From NCBI GenBank assembly GCA_021014945.1, contig MU266552.1, positions 1 to 46,635 of the forward strand: a stretch of 46,635 nucleotides of DNA. Direction: 5' to 3'. The notes under the pieces were generated by a model. The model made no database searches. It saw nothing but the letters and a program-made list of their open reading frames with translations, and had not been told where the DNA came from. Source of the DNA: Leucogyrophana mollusca. Taxonomy: Eukaryota > Basidiomycota > Agaricomycetes > Boletales. Shown here piece by piece: positions 35,201-45,368 of this stretch. Positions within the stretch are counted from its first letter, which is position 1; each line of letters starts with the position of its first letter. The position numbers and the translations under genes are program-made.

Positions 35201-35800
35201 ATGAATGTGGTCAGTCATATGGTGGATTTATGGCTTCGAAGGTGGCCGAAGCAGACGCTGGGATCCACTCTTTGGCCATGGCTATCGCGGTATGTGTGCC
35301 CCAACTCCTGAATTATGAGACCCGTTTACTGAAAGCTGCGAGTAGCCTGTCATCAGCTGGAGACTGTATGGTAAGCTGACCGCCCTCCCCCTGTTGGGTA
35401 ACCGTTAACTGTCGTTTGCAGATTCCGTCTATACAGAACGGTATATGGGACTACCAGATGCCAACCCAGGGGGATACATCAATGCTTCGATCTCACACGT
35501 TGATGGCTTCCGTAACATAGACTACCTACTTGGGCATGGAAGCGGAGACGACAACGTGCACTATGCGAACTCGGCACATATGCTGGATATGCTCACACAA
35601 GCGCAAATACGGAACTTCAGATTCAGAATGTTCACTGATAGGTGTGTCACCCTGTTTTTTTGTTTAGCTGCCGCCATGAACTCGCATTCCCTAGCGACCA
35701 CTCGATCACCCGGAGAGGGGGGAACAGAGAGGTATACGAGTACATGGCCCTCTTCCTCATGGAGAAGTGGGGCAAGGGTGGACGACGACGGGGGTGGTAA
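32273..35800 (+). CDS. Type II membrane dipeptidyl aminopeptidase (DPP IV family, S9B)
   Basis: Serine exopeptidase that removes X-Pro or X-Ala dipeptides; relatives are yeast Ste13 (Golgi) and Dap2 (vacuole). Exons: 32273-32548, 32610-32808, 32858-32961, 33015-33098, 33153-33328, 33394-33976, 34036-34235, 34292-34509, 34572-34673, 34727-34802, 34857-35051, 35105-35159, 35215-35289, 35346-35370, 35422-35641, 35695-35800; 897 residues, phases close. A cytoplasmic tail of ~95 residues precedes one membrane anchor (about 99-120, LVISLASLVLLSAAIGIV). The beta-propeller holds the family motif DWIYEEEV and many N-X-S/T sites. The hydrolase domain has GWSYGG (Ser757), HGSGDDNVH (Asp833) and DSDHSI (His865), so the triad is complete. 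Location is likely vacuole or late Golgi; which of Ste13 or Dap2 it matches cannot be told. The junction at 33976/34036 has an alternative acceptor. Confidence 0.95.
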
Positions 35801-36025
35801 TGGTGGGGAGTATGCCTCGTCGTGTCGCTTTGCTATGTATATATCCGGTCGGACGGTAGTGGGCTATATATTGATCTCTTGATGCCACGCTGGACCCGAG
35901 GTGGAAATAGGAGGCTGTTTTAGCGGCCGAGACCTGGCGGCACGGCTAGGCGCTGGCGGCAGATGTAGGACGGCAGAGAATATCGTACCCTTTGCTTTAG
36001 CGCTCCTTGTGAACTAGCTACATGC

Positions 36026-37791
36026 ATGTTGTGCGAGAGGGTGCCGGTGTCTCCGCCGTCTCGTTCGCTGTTGAAACGGCCAAGAGGATCGTGGAACCTG
36101 AAAGGCTCCACAACTCCACCACGGCACGTCTCTCCGCCTGGCACATTTTGGCTACCTGATTGCGGGTCTTCACCTCAAGATCTGACCGAGGACGAGGGTA
36201 TTGACTCACCGGATGAAGGGTCAAATGCTTCATCAAACGGCTCTAGCTCTAAGCGGAGGCGGATATCTCGCGATTTGGATGGATTTAGTGCCATCATCGG
36301 GCACGAGGACTCAGATACCACTGCCAACACCACGCTCCTCTTGTCACCCGGTCTCCACTCTGGCTTTTCAAAGCTTATGAACGGGGCTCCTGCGGCGAAT
36401 ATTGGAGAAGAAAAAGTGGTGGTTGTGGACTGCCCAAGCCTGAGCAGACACGATGACTGGCAGCTGTTGAAGGACTTGTCTGTGAAAGCAATCGAACAAT
36501 ATGACGGTATGTGTTGCATTATTTTTTGGTCCCCAAGCAAGCTCAAGATGCCTGCGGTAGCTTGCACCACAGGCAGAGGTACGAGCTGTGCCGAAGCACT
36601 TGCGCCAATGCGCGAGTCTCTACACCGATGTCATCGTTTCCTCCTTTTACACCATGATCATCCATTCGAGCCGTCTCTCACTGGTACACATGCACACACG
36701 TCCAAATCTCCAAGAACTACAACTCCCACGGACGACTTTGCAACGAACGGAGTGCCAGCTCGCGAAAGGTACTTGACACCAATCAACACTGTCTCAATCG
36801 CCGCTGATAACTCCCTCAGACACCTGGAACACCCGACTGCATTTCACGCCATCCTCGGAATGTGTTTGTTCTTCTGTGGAAATCTTCTTGCCCACGATCC
36901 CTTGTTGGCTCTTCCGGGAGAACCGGCTACCCTTTCATATTGGCTAGCGGCTCTTGACGTATTTGCAACAGCGGACAATCTCCCAGCACGAACGGATGGC
37001 TTGTACTCGGACGTGAGCGAGGACTGGCATATGATCATCGTGTGGGGCCTTGTACTCGTTGCCATCGCTAAACACACCCTCCCGCCAACCACATCCTCAG
37101 ACCCCACGGCCGCGCCCAGCCTCCCACCAGACGACCCTCGGTGGCCTCCCGACTCCCTCTTCGGCGCCATCTCCGCCCGACGGCCGCCCTTAACACAAAG
37201 AATGATCCTTTCCAAAACAACTACCCACGAGTTGATGATGCTCGCGATGGACCAGTTCACGCGGGGTATCCTCCACATGCCGCGCCAGCCAACTCCGAAC
37301 GTAACCGTTTCACGAGATAAGGAGCTGCTCACGATTGCCTCCGAGGTGCTTGATGTAGCGGAGCGCCTAGATTCGTCTGCGGATCAGCGTTATTGGGCTG
37401 CTTGGGTGGGGACGGTCCTGGATATGATGAAATTGGAAGTGGATGCGGATCTTTGGCGGGGAGAGGTTGATCGAGCGCGGGGGCGGTGCGCGGCCCTTCT
37501 AGGAACAACCCCAACCCCCCTCCGTGAGGATCAAGATGAAATGCAGCAAGTGGAATGTACTGGGATCAGTGGCGGCCTCACGGGTGATGCATTACACCGG
37601 GAACCTGATATCGCCGAGGCAGATCCTCCAAGTCGGGTACGTATCGCTGTCTCAGGCGCCTTTGGCGGCACTCACACTCGTGCAACCCTCGCCCCTAGGC
37701 CGTTGACATTAGCTCGATGACCGACAACGAAACGCCTCATGAAGTACAACTAGAACAGACTGACAACGATCGCATGGAACAAATTGGATGA
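36026..37791 (+). CDS. Uncharacterised fungal protein with nuclear-type N-terminus
   Basis: I do not recognise a named family. The first exon is 36026-36506 (Ser/Pro-rich start, SSSKRRRISRDLDG as a likely nuclear signal). It splices to an exon from 36577 coding VRAVPKHLRQCASLYTDVIV and FYTMIIHSSRLSL. A second intron, somewhere in about 36675-36820, leads to a long helical region with HPTAFHAILGMCLFFCGNLL, a segment WHMIIVWGLVLVAIAKHTL and YWAAWVGTVLDMMKLEV, up to 37636. A final exon 37699-37791 codes the acidic end. The helical half resembles the middle region of fungal Zn2Cys6 regulators, but no zinc cluster is visible, so this is only a hint. The second intron's borders are unresolved. It converges on the carrier gene with 317 bp between stops. 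Confidence 0.6.
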
Positions 37792-38108
37792 TACTCACTG
37801 GTTTCACGGCAACGTGACGAGATCGCAGGGATGTACGATTTATTCATTCTGGGGCTAGGGTTGTAATGGGTAATTTAGGCTGCACTGTTCAGAACGTTGT
37901 ATTCCGCTACTGTATCCTATCATCCTCCTGCTATATACACTACTGTATCTATCTGGATTTTTTGTGTCTAATACTGACTACCCATGCATATATTATTTAG
38001 ATAGACTGAAAACTCCTGGAAAAACCGCTCCTTGCCATGGAGGATGAAGAGTGCAAGACTAATGTACTACAGTGGGGTATATCTGGAGGGACACTCCGCA
38101 GAAACAAA

Positions 38109-39500
38109 TTATTTCGACAAAAAGTAGACGGCGTACTCGTAGACACCGAAAGTGGTCATGTTGGTTGGTATTGCTCTACAGTTGAAGCACATACATAAGT
38201 ACCCGAGGGCCGAGAGATAGACGGTATCCTTACCGGATGAGGGTCGGCGCTAATCCTCGGAAGAACACACCAAACCCTTCCGCGCGATACGAATTGATAA
38301 TAGTTGAAACGGTCGTGCGGTAGGGATTATCCGGAAAGCGGGATACCGTTGCGTCCGTTCCATTTAGAGGAAGGCGAAGTGGTAATGTCTGGCGATTTTC
38401 GGAAGGGGTATAATCGCTACTCTGTATCCGCGTTTTGACAACGTCGAGAGGGAAAGTGGCAAGCCATCCTATAACACCAGCTACACCACCAGCCACAATG
38501 AGCGCGGGCCATGGTATACTGGTTGCATCTGAATCCCTCGCTGACAAGAGGTTCGTTGGGTCGGGATGGCCTATGGGGGTAGCGAAGTATCGGCAGGTTG
38601 CTTCGTACTTGGGATCTAGGAAGTTAGTGACATTCAGACGGGAGGGAGGCACCGAAGAAGCCTTACAGCTAGGAAATACGCCCCGTACCCTGTGTCCCTG
38701 AGAATGGTAGCACCAAAACCGCGATAGAGACCTCTGATGCCACGCTGCCGGTAGATATTCAGTGCGACGCCGAGAGTAGAGATTCCTGGGTTTTCGACCA
38801 ACACGTTCTGCTGCCTGATTTTGATCAACTCCGTTGGTGTGGTGATTACACTAGTTGGATATGTACCGGGGTTAACAGACTATATCATGCTCTTTGTATA
38901 TAGATGGTGGACATACGATGATACGACGCCGCAGCATGTCCCAGCCAAAGCGACCTGGGCCAGCGTCGGGATGGCATTCTCGTCTCCCAGCTGGACGCGC
39001 GTGAAGAACTTGTAAGAGGCAAACACAAGCCCATTCATGAAGGCACAAGTCACCTGTGAATGGGTCAATCAGTTATACCCTTGAGAAATACGACCATCGG
39101 GCCACAAACAAGGGGTGAGGTCACGCCTTTGTACAGGCCACGGAACCGTTCTTCTCGGGCGATCGTGACAAGAGCATGGAATGTAGAGCGGTACTTGGCA
39201 GATGTATCGGGGTTCTGGAAGCGCACTTTGACTAAGGCACCGAGATGGTCATGCTCGATGATTTCCCCAGCACTGATAAGCTGCGGTCTCACCAGTATCG
39301 AACGGGTGGGACACGAGCAGCCCTGCGATGCCTTGGCAGGGCGTTAGAGAACGTGAACTTGAATCAAGGCAAGCGAGAGGTTACCAGCAACCGTTCCAGC
39401 TATGAAATCAATGGTCGGGTTAAGATCAACTGTATTGATTGACGGTTAACCGTAACATCCTTCACGACTGTAGGAGCCCCGCACTAGACACACCTTTCAT
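38109..39500 (-). CDS. Mitochondrial carrier family (SLC25) transporter
   Basis: Inner-membrane solute carrier with three repeats of about 100 residues. Exons on the minus strand are 39500-39494, 39429-39385, 39322-39293, 39231-39110, 39053-38917, 38850-38667, 38607-38234 and 38175-38109, giving 321 residues with all phases closing. The three signature motifs are present: SHPFDTVKVR, TTPTELIKIR and TFPLDVVKTR, each followed by the usual GLYKG or GLYRG-type turn (RFRGLYKG, IRGLYRGFGATILRD, GVFFRGLAPTLIR). The first exon is only 7 nt (ATG plus four bases). Substrate cannot be assigned safely; the pattern is closest to the amino-acid/carnitine/ornithine branch (for example Ymc1- or Ort1-like). 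The third repeat carries an insert of about 25 residues before NPYRTTVSTI. The gene diverges from the CMD-like gene. Confidence 0.93.
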
Positions 39501-39952
39501 GGCGTTTGGCTTCAACGTCTTATCGCCCACACGACTTTGTCTGGGAGTTCAAGTTCCAGAATCTCACTTCCTGATCTGCGCACGGCGGTTGATGCGGTAC
39601 AGAGAGTAGTGATGAGTATACCTGGTCCAAAGCAGTCCTACGCGTGTATATGTGCAAGCGAGAAGCTACCATGCCTGTTTCACCTGCTTCAGGCGCCCTG
39701 CTTTCATCGCCTTCAAAACTGCCGCATCCGCAAATGGATTATTTGAATTCGCCGTTTTGTTTGCCTTTTGCTCGTGTTATAACAGTTTGACGTTCTTGCT
39801 GCTGAGGACAGGACGGTGGAGGTTTATCGAGCCAGCCGTGGCTATACAGATCAAAGAGGAAGAATGATATTCGGTACCAGCTCGGGCAAGAAGGAAAGAA
39901 TTTGGTTAGCCTTTCATCTCTGTGAGGTCGATTCTTTCTGCCAGACGTGATC
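39501..39952. promoter_or_regulatory. Divergent intergenic region, carrier / CMD-like gene
   Basis: A 452-bp gap between two start codons pointing outward. It holds the promoters of both genes. A T-rich stretch occurs at about 39750-39800. No specific binding site was identified. Confidence 0.5.
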
Positions 39953-40840
39953 ATGACTGATATCGCGCCAACGACTTTTCTGTCTCATCTCAAGGGATTG
40001 TATCCTGAAAAGCCATCATACACACAAAATCCGTGGTATGCAGTAGCTGCGATCGCGTTCAGTGCGAGCAATCGGCCAGACGCCGTCCCGCTTGTCCTCC
40101 AGTATGCATTCAAGGATCTGGACACCCTGTCTGCACCCGACGAAGACTACATGTTCGTGGCGAGGAAGATCCGAGATGCGATCTTCAAGTCGGGCATGAT
40201 TTCTGGCTTCCCTAAAGTGGGGCAAGCCGTGCTTTGTTGGATCAGCGCTATCGAACTCATCAAGGCTTTAGGCTATCAATGCCCTTGCTGCTCTCCACGT
40301 TGTAACGCCCGAGAAATACCGTGACACTGGACCATTGCGGTGAGCGGCTTGTGGGTGTCGTCTTACTCGAGCCTTGCCTGATCGCTTTCGATCGCGCTCC
40401 GGTGGTGCAGCGATACGACTCTCTCTAATGCAGAAGTTGCACGGCAAGGGCAAGAGTTCTTCGACCAAACATATGGTGAAACAGCATCGACTGTGCAGCC
40501 ATTCCTAAGGGCCATATATCCCGATCTAGGTACGTGTAGTACCTTTGCTGGTAGTCAACGCGCCTGGACTAACGCGAAATTTGTCCAAGAATTCTACGTG
40601 ACCTCCTTCGCGTACGGCTATGGATACGCTTTCATGAAAGTGACGTCTCCCATGGAAACATCTTTCGCCATGATCTCGGCTCTCATCGCGACCGACACGC
40701 CTCGTCAGATCGAGTGGCACTTAAGTGGGGCTGTACGGAACGGTGCAACTGTGGGAGAGGTGAAGGCAGTTAGAGCGATTTCTATTGAGATCGCAAAAGC
40801 TGCGGGAATTGTGTGGAAACATGATATCCCAGACTTGTGA
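39953..40840 (+). CDS. Carboxymuconolactone decarboxylase-like (AhpD-fold) protein
   Basis: Exons 39953-40216, 40272-40339 and 40411-40840 give 253 residues in phase. The AhpD-like helical fold is suggested by YAVAAIAFSASNRPDAVPLV, FPKAINALAALHVVTPEKYR and YGYAFMKVTSPMETSFAMIS, then ALIATDTPRQIEWHLSGAVRNGA and TVGEVKAVRAISIEIAKAAG. These are typical of fungal members of the CMD superfamily. The CxxC pair of true AhpD peroxidase reductases is not seen, so a redox role is not supported. An extra stretch around 40530-40560 (TCSTFAGSQRA) interrupts the usual alignment and could be a tiny retained intron, but it stays open in frame. No targeting peptide is evident. Substrate unknown. Confidence 0.82.
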
Positions 40841-41127
40841 AGCTGACGCGGGCATGTGTAGGAGGACAAGGAAGCTTCGCGGGTTTCATTCGCTCAGACG
40901 CCCTGATAAAAGCCTTGCCGTCGATGCGCTGACGTCTGGCCTCACGACTCTCGAGGACACGTCGATGTTTGACCTGAAAAGACAATGTTGAAACTACGTA
41001 AATAATTCCTGGAGCCAACCTGAAGCAAAATGAATCATTTTGGGACATCTAAGACTACAGTACTTGGTGTTAGCATTATTTCCCACGGATAGGTTCAACC
41101 CGCTCAGGTCATGGATGTGATGGTCAG

Positions 41128-42444
41128 ATGTCGTCTAACCACTCCTTGCCTACGCTGGAGAGTATACCCATCGATGTTCTTTATCGCATCGCGAGCTTTA
41201 TATACGTGATGGATATCGTTCGTCTCCGACAGGTAAGTAGGCCTGTAGCGGATGGGTCCATGAGGATCGTTGAATTCAACTCGTTGCAGGTCTCCAAGTT
41301 CCTCCGGGAGGTGATAGAAGGGAGGCCTATCTGGAGCAATGCATATCGGACGACCACGTTGCCCCGTCACCCTGGTCCATTCCCGCACCAGTCGACGGAA
41401 ATGCTGAAGGAGTCCCTCATAGAAAGTGCGAAGTTGGCACGCGGCTGGGCTCCACACAAGCTACCCCAACGGCTAGGCGTACCATCCAGCCTGAAAAAGG
41501 CGATCGCAGGCACCAAATCTTACTGGGGCGATGACTGATGTACTTTGATGAGACTTGCACACAAATCAAATGTTCCGACCTGGGTCGACAGGCGGTGAAA
41601 TTACCCCGGATGTCATCTATTGCAGCGTGGGCTGCTTGATTAGAAATTTCACCAGTTTGTCCACGGTCAACCCGGGTGGCCACACCATGGCTTTCGTATT
41701 CTTCAGGGAGGACCATGGTCAGCGCTCGCTAAGCAGAATGTGAGTCCTGTCGTCCCCCCCTGAAAATGGGTGTCTTAGATCCGCAGCAATGTATTTAAGG
41801 CAGTCGACCGCCTCGGATGGCCGATAACATTTAAGCTCGCGGGGTGTTATGCTGTTGATAACTGGAAAAGTTACTTTTTGCAAGCTACGATTGGTCCGCG
41901 GTTGCTAGTGATTGCCAGCGATTTATTCCCCACTTATTCGGAGGAGGTCCTTCACATAGATCTGGACACATTTCGGACGCATACGATGTCTTTCCTCCCT
42001 GTTGTAAGCATGTTCTTTTTGCGCAACGGCGATCTTCTGTACTACTGTTTAGCCCTTGGACCACGATGTCCATGTCACCTTCATTACTTGTACAGCTCAT
42101 CTCCTGGTGGTCAGAAACACGGTCTCAATCACAAGTCGCACCTGCTTGACGCATTCAATATTCCACCGGTTGGTACGGACTTCCAGCCTGATGCCGTGGG
42201 GTTGTCGCATCACGGCCAATACCACAGCAAACCATACGGTGCAAGTCTGCTGCACGACTCAGCCGTCGACCGCTGGCTCGGCGAATCACGTATTTTGCTC
42301 TTCCTTGAGGTTTTCGACATCGCGTTGGGTGCGTACTCTGGTGTTGCACGACTTTCCCGGCTCGACGATGCTTTTCCCGGGATGATCATTTGCGGGATGC
42401 GGAAACTCTTCCCCCATTCATTGAATCCCAAACGGCGTATATAA
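41128..42444 (+). CDS. F-box domain protein (basidiomycete type)
   Basis: Probable substrate adaptor of an SCF ubiquitin ligase. Exon 1 (41128-41232) codes the F-box: LESIPIDVLYRIASFIYVMD and IVRLRQ. Exon 2 starts at 41290 with VSKFLREVIEGRPIWSNAYR and PRHPGPFP, the usual continuation in agaric F-box proteins. Downstream, three exons join in phase: one from about 41779 to 42003 (VFKAVDRLGWPITFKLAGCY, VLHIDLDTFRTHTMSFLPV), then 42053-42121 (DHDVHVTFITCTAHLLVVRN) and 42187-42444 (PDAVGLSHHGQ, DRWLGESRILLFLEVF). The join between exon 2 and 41779 is unclear: exon 2 meets a stop at 41538 unless an intron removes it, and a short exon near 41708-41741 is likely. The gene may be intact with missed introns or slightly damaged. 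Confidence 0.68.
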
Positions 42445-43980
42445 ATTTTCCGCCTACTCGATTGGTAACATCATCGGCGCATGCGCGAACGTTGACAATG
42501 TGCTCGTGGCCCACACGTTGGCATTGGACGGCTCCGAAGTCAACCATACGCTCTCGACAGTACCTCCCTGAGTCTTCACTCACGAAGATGCGCTGGTGGT
42601 GGCTGGGATTGATAAGCACCGGGGTCGTCTGGTCTGCAAAAACGCATTCGATGCTTAATGCACCAAGTTTTCTATTGAAGGGCTCGACTTTGCTTAGTCT
42701 CAAGTCTCTCTCTCTGGTGGTGGCAGCCCTATATATCCCCGTCAAAGACCCGGGAGAGCCTGGTTGGGGAATTGCACCCGGCCGCAGTTAGGGGGAGATG
42801 GTTATGAGATGGTGAGAAGTTTGGCTTCAATGTGCGCTTTTGAGGTTCACTTTTTTCACAGCTTAACTTGTTATACAGCGTATGGACTCGCCATGGGTCC
42901 ATGCTACACGCCGTTTTAAGGTGATGCCCCTCTAGTTGGCACCTCGTGAGGGCAGTGGTACCTGCCACCACGGTTTCCCCGTACCTGCTTTCATTTGTCG
43001 ACCGTCTATGTTTATCCAACATGCATTAGGAACCAATGAGCACATCGGATGAACGCCGCCCGGTGTGCTGTGGGGGAAGCTGATCATTCGCTGACAGTGT
43101 ACTGGCAAGTATGTTCCGGGACTTCCCAAGTCGCCCGCTTAGAAGATACGATGAAACAGCACCCTGTGTCGAATTTCCTTGTGGTCGGATGCTGTGACTG
43201 TCAGTCTATTATATTCTTCGGCTGAAGCCTGCCGTCCACTGTGGTGGTGAGTACGCTGCAGCACATCCTTAGCCATTCGCCCCAAAACGCCCGCACTCAA
43301 GAAAGACGCAACACCCAGGCTGAAGTTCGCCCTGGCCGACAAACCGCTGTGACTGACGTTCTAATACTTGTCTTTCACTGATATCCACCCATTTTCTATC
43401 GGTGAGAGCTCATTAACTTTGATCGAGCTTGGTTATTGATAGTTTGCCCATATAAAGAACGCAAAAAACCAGACCCTTCATGACTGGCGTATCCCGCGCA
43501 CCGACTGGCTACCTCTACCTCTAGTTGATGCATTACTGTATGCCCCCATCTACAATCAAGGACTTTGTCCCTCGGTGAGCTGTGAAGGTGTTCTAAGCCA
43601 TACATAAGAAATGGCAATGTACATTGTCGCTGACCTGTAAGCATTCCTCCTGACGACTACTCGTCTGCATCTTCCCCGCATTGGTGTCCCCTCCTGCCGG
43701 AGACTGCATCATTTTCGGGATGTCCACTGAGACGAACGGGTTGTGATGCATTACAGGGGTTCAGTGGCGAGTAGGCACGTCCAAGCTGGCACTCACAACG
43801 ACTGGGTCACAGGACCGTTCCGGGTTTTATGATGGCTGGAATGGGCGTTTATATCTATGTAGATGACGCGTTGGTTCATGCTGGCGAGCATAAGTATAAC
43901 CATGATAATGAACACGGTTACGACGAGCAGAAGCAGGGCTATATCTCTGTCCATGATGTGGAATAAGGGCATTGCAGCCT
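42445..43980. other. 1.5-kb stretch without a supported gene
   Basis: Open frames cross the F-box gene end (for example 42386-42745 on the minus strand), but no domain or splice chain was found. 43.0-43.98 kb shows nothing recognisable. Confidence 0.4.
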
Positions 43981-43988
43981 ACATGGAA

Positions 43989-44026
43989 AGTCTTTTAAGG
44001 TCTTTATTAGCGCCTCGTACCCATAA
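43989..44026 (+). repeat. Second copy of the BCS1-like upstream block
   Basis: GTCTTTTAAGGTCTTTATTA followed by GCGCCTCGT and then an AAATATAA stretch matches 27999-28036 in the same orientation. It lies about 260 bp left of the fold-back element, while the next matching block is found on the element's right side. Confidence 0.75.
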
Positions 44027-44499
44027 ATATAAGGAGAGGGGAATGCAGGGAAGTCGCGGATACTCATCTTGACCTCGCCTTGCTTGTTGAGGTCGCCCGC
44101 AAGGTCGTCCGCAGATCCACAACAGTGCTTGATAAGTATAGCGAACTAAAATCCGGCCACTGCCACGCAGCCTTTTACTGATCTATCGCGGCCTTTCGTG
44201 TTCTCACGCTGTGCAATCCTCCGGCCGTCTGGACAAGATGTGAGTTCTTTTTGTCCGGATCGCGAAACGGTGTGATCTGGAGGGGTACACGGCCAACTGC
44301 CGAATGACCCATTACGCATAAACTGAGACAAACCTTTTCCGGATATAGTCTGGACATATATTGTATATCGTAACGATATCCGGATGGTGTATAATAAATA
44401 TATCGTACGGATGTGTGAGCCCAAATGTTTGTACAACATTTGTGGTGGGTGGCTGGTGGCTGGTGGAAAAAGTAATTGGGAGCAAAAATAAAGGCAAAA

Positions 44500-44576
44500 G
44501 CAAGATTCGAACGCACGACCTCACACGAATGGAGTACAGCGTATCAATCGCTAGTCAACCGCTAGGCTAACTGGCC
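44500..44576 (-). other. tRNA-derived segment in the left arm
   Basis: On the minus strand it starts GGCCAGTTAGCCTAGCGG, matching the Pol III box A consensus (TRGCNNARYNGG), and has GCGTTCGAATCTTGC about 50 bp later, close to box B (GGTTCRANTCC). No closing acceptor stem or proper T stem is seen, so it is not a working tRNA. It is a SINE-style internal promoter, perhaps weakened. Confidence 0.6.
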
Positions 44577-44861
44577 TTGTATATATCTGTCAAACATGGA
44601 AATATGATGAGCTTTGGTGGACTTAGGGAAAACTTGCTTGAAGTATCTGCTCCACTTACTGCTGAAGCTTCAACAGTACTCAGTGATGTTGCTATTGCTT
44701 CTAGGTGGATAAGCCTTATAATACCTGTCTAGTTACATATAATCTTAAACATCATTGAGTGCTGTTGAAGCTTCAGCAGTAAGTGGAGCAGATACTTCGA
44801 GCAAGTTTTCCCTAAGTCCACCAAAGCTCATCATATTTCCATATTTAACAGATATATACAA

Positions 44862-44935
44862 GGCCAGTTAGCCTAGTGGTTGACTAGCGATTGATACTCT
44901 ACTCCATTTGTGTGAGGTCGTGTGTTCGAATCTTG
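44862..44935 (+). other. tRNA-derived segment in the right arm
   Basis: Mirror partner of 44500-44576. Box A-like TAGCCTAGTGG lies at 44869-44879, and box B-like TGTTCGAATCT around 44923-44933. A few substitutions separate it from the left copy. The two would be transcribed away from the loop, toward opposite ends of the element. Confidence 0.6.
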
Positions 44936-45368
44936 CTTTTGCCTTTATTTTTGCTCCCAATTACTTTTTCCACCAGCCACCAGCCACCCACCACAAATGT
45001 TGTACAAACATTTGGGCTCACACATCCGTACGATATATCGATATATTTATTATACATCATCCGGATATCGTTACGATATACAATATATGTCCAGACTATA
45101 TCCAGAAAAGGTTTGTCTCAGTTTATGTGTAATGGGTCATTCGGCAGTTGGCCGTGTACTGTGCTATATAAGATATTATGGCGCGGCTGAGCCAAAATGG
45201 GCGCACAGTGGCAGTCCACATGTATTTCTCAGCTGGCGACAGCATGTTGGTGGCAAGTACTCCTCTTCTTTGCGGTGGCGCTGTATACACTGTATGAGCG
45301 CTAGTATGCTAAGAAAGATCTTGTGCGCTTTTTACTCCCCTCTATATTGCCCCCAACTCGTCCCACCG

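Larger units (their letters stand above)
44285..45159. mobile_element. Fold-back element: 0.4-kb inverted arms with a 57-bp loop
   Basis: Left arm 44285-44690 and right arm 44748-45159 are reverse complements over their whole length with few mismatches. The right arm has an extra TATCGATA-like insertion near 45036. The loop is 44691-44747. The outer ends are GTACACGGCCAACTGCCGAA and its complement. No transposase gene is inside, and no clear target-site duplication was seen. Each arm includes a tRNA-like segment and inner palindromes such as TGAAGCTTCA and ATATCGTAACGATAT. A non-autonomous fold-back transposon or two SINE-like copies joined in opposite orientation would fit. Confidence 0.85.

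Noticed and set aside
40530..40550. A possible 21-nt intron in the CMD-like gene
   Set aside because: It has GT and AG ends and its removal would shorten an odd insert, but it is far below the intron lengths seen elsewhere here and the frame stays open without it.
42386..42791. Long overlapping frames on both strands at the end of the F-box gene
   Set aside because: Neither continues the F-box protein in a family-like way, and neither has its own domain or splice structure.
44500..44935. Functional tRNA genes in the inverted arms
   Set aside because: Box A and box B are recognisable, but no acceptor stem closes and the T stem is poor, so these are tRNA-derived segments only.
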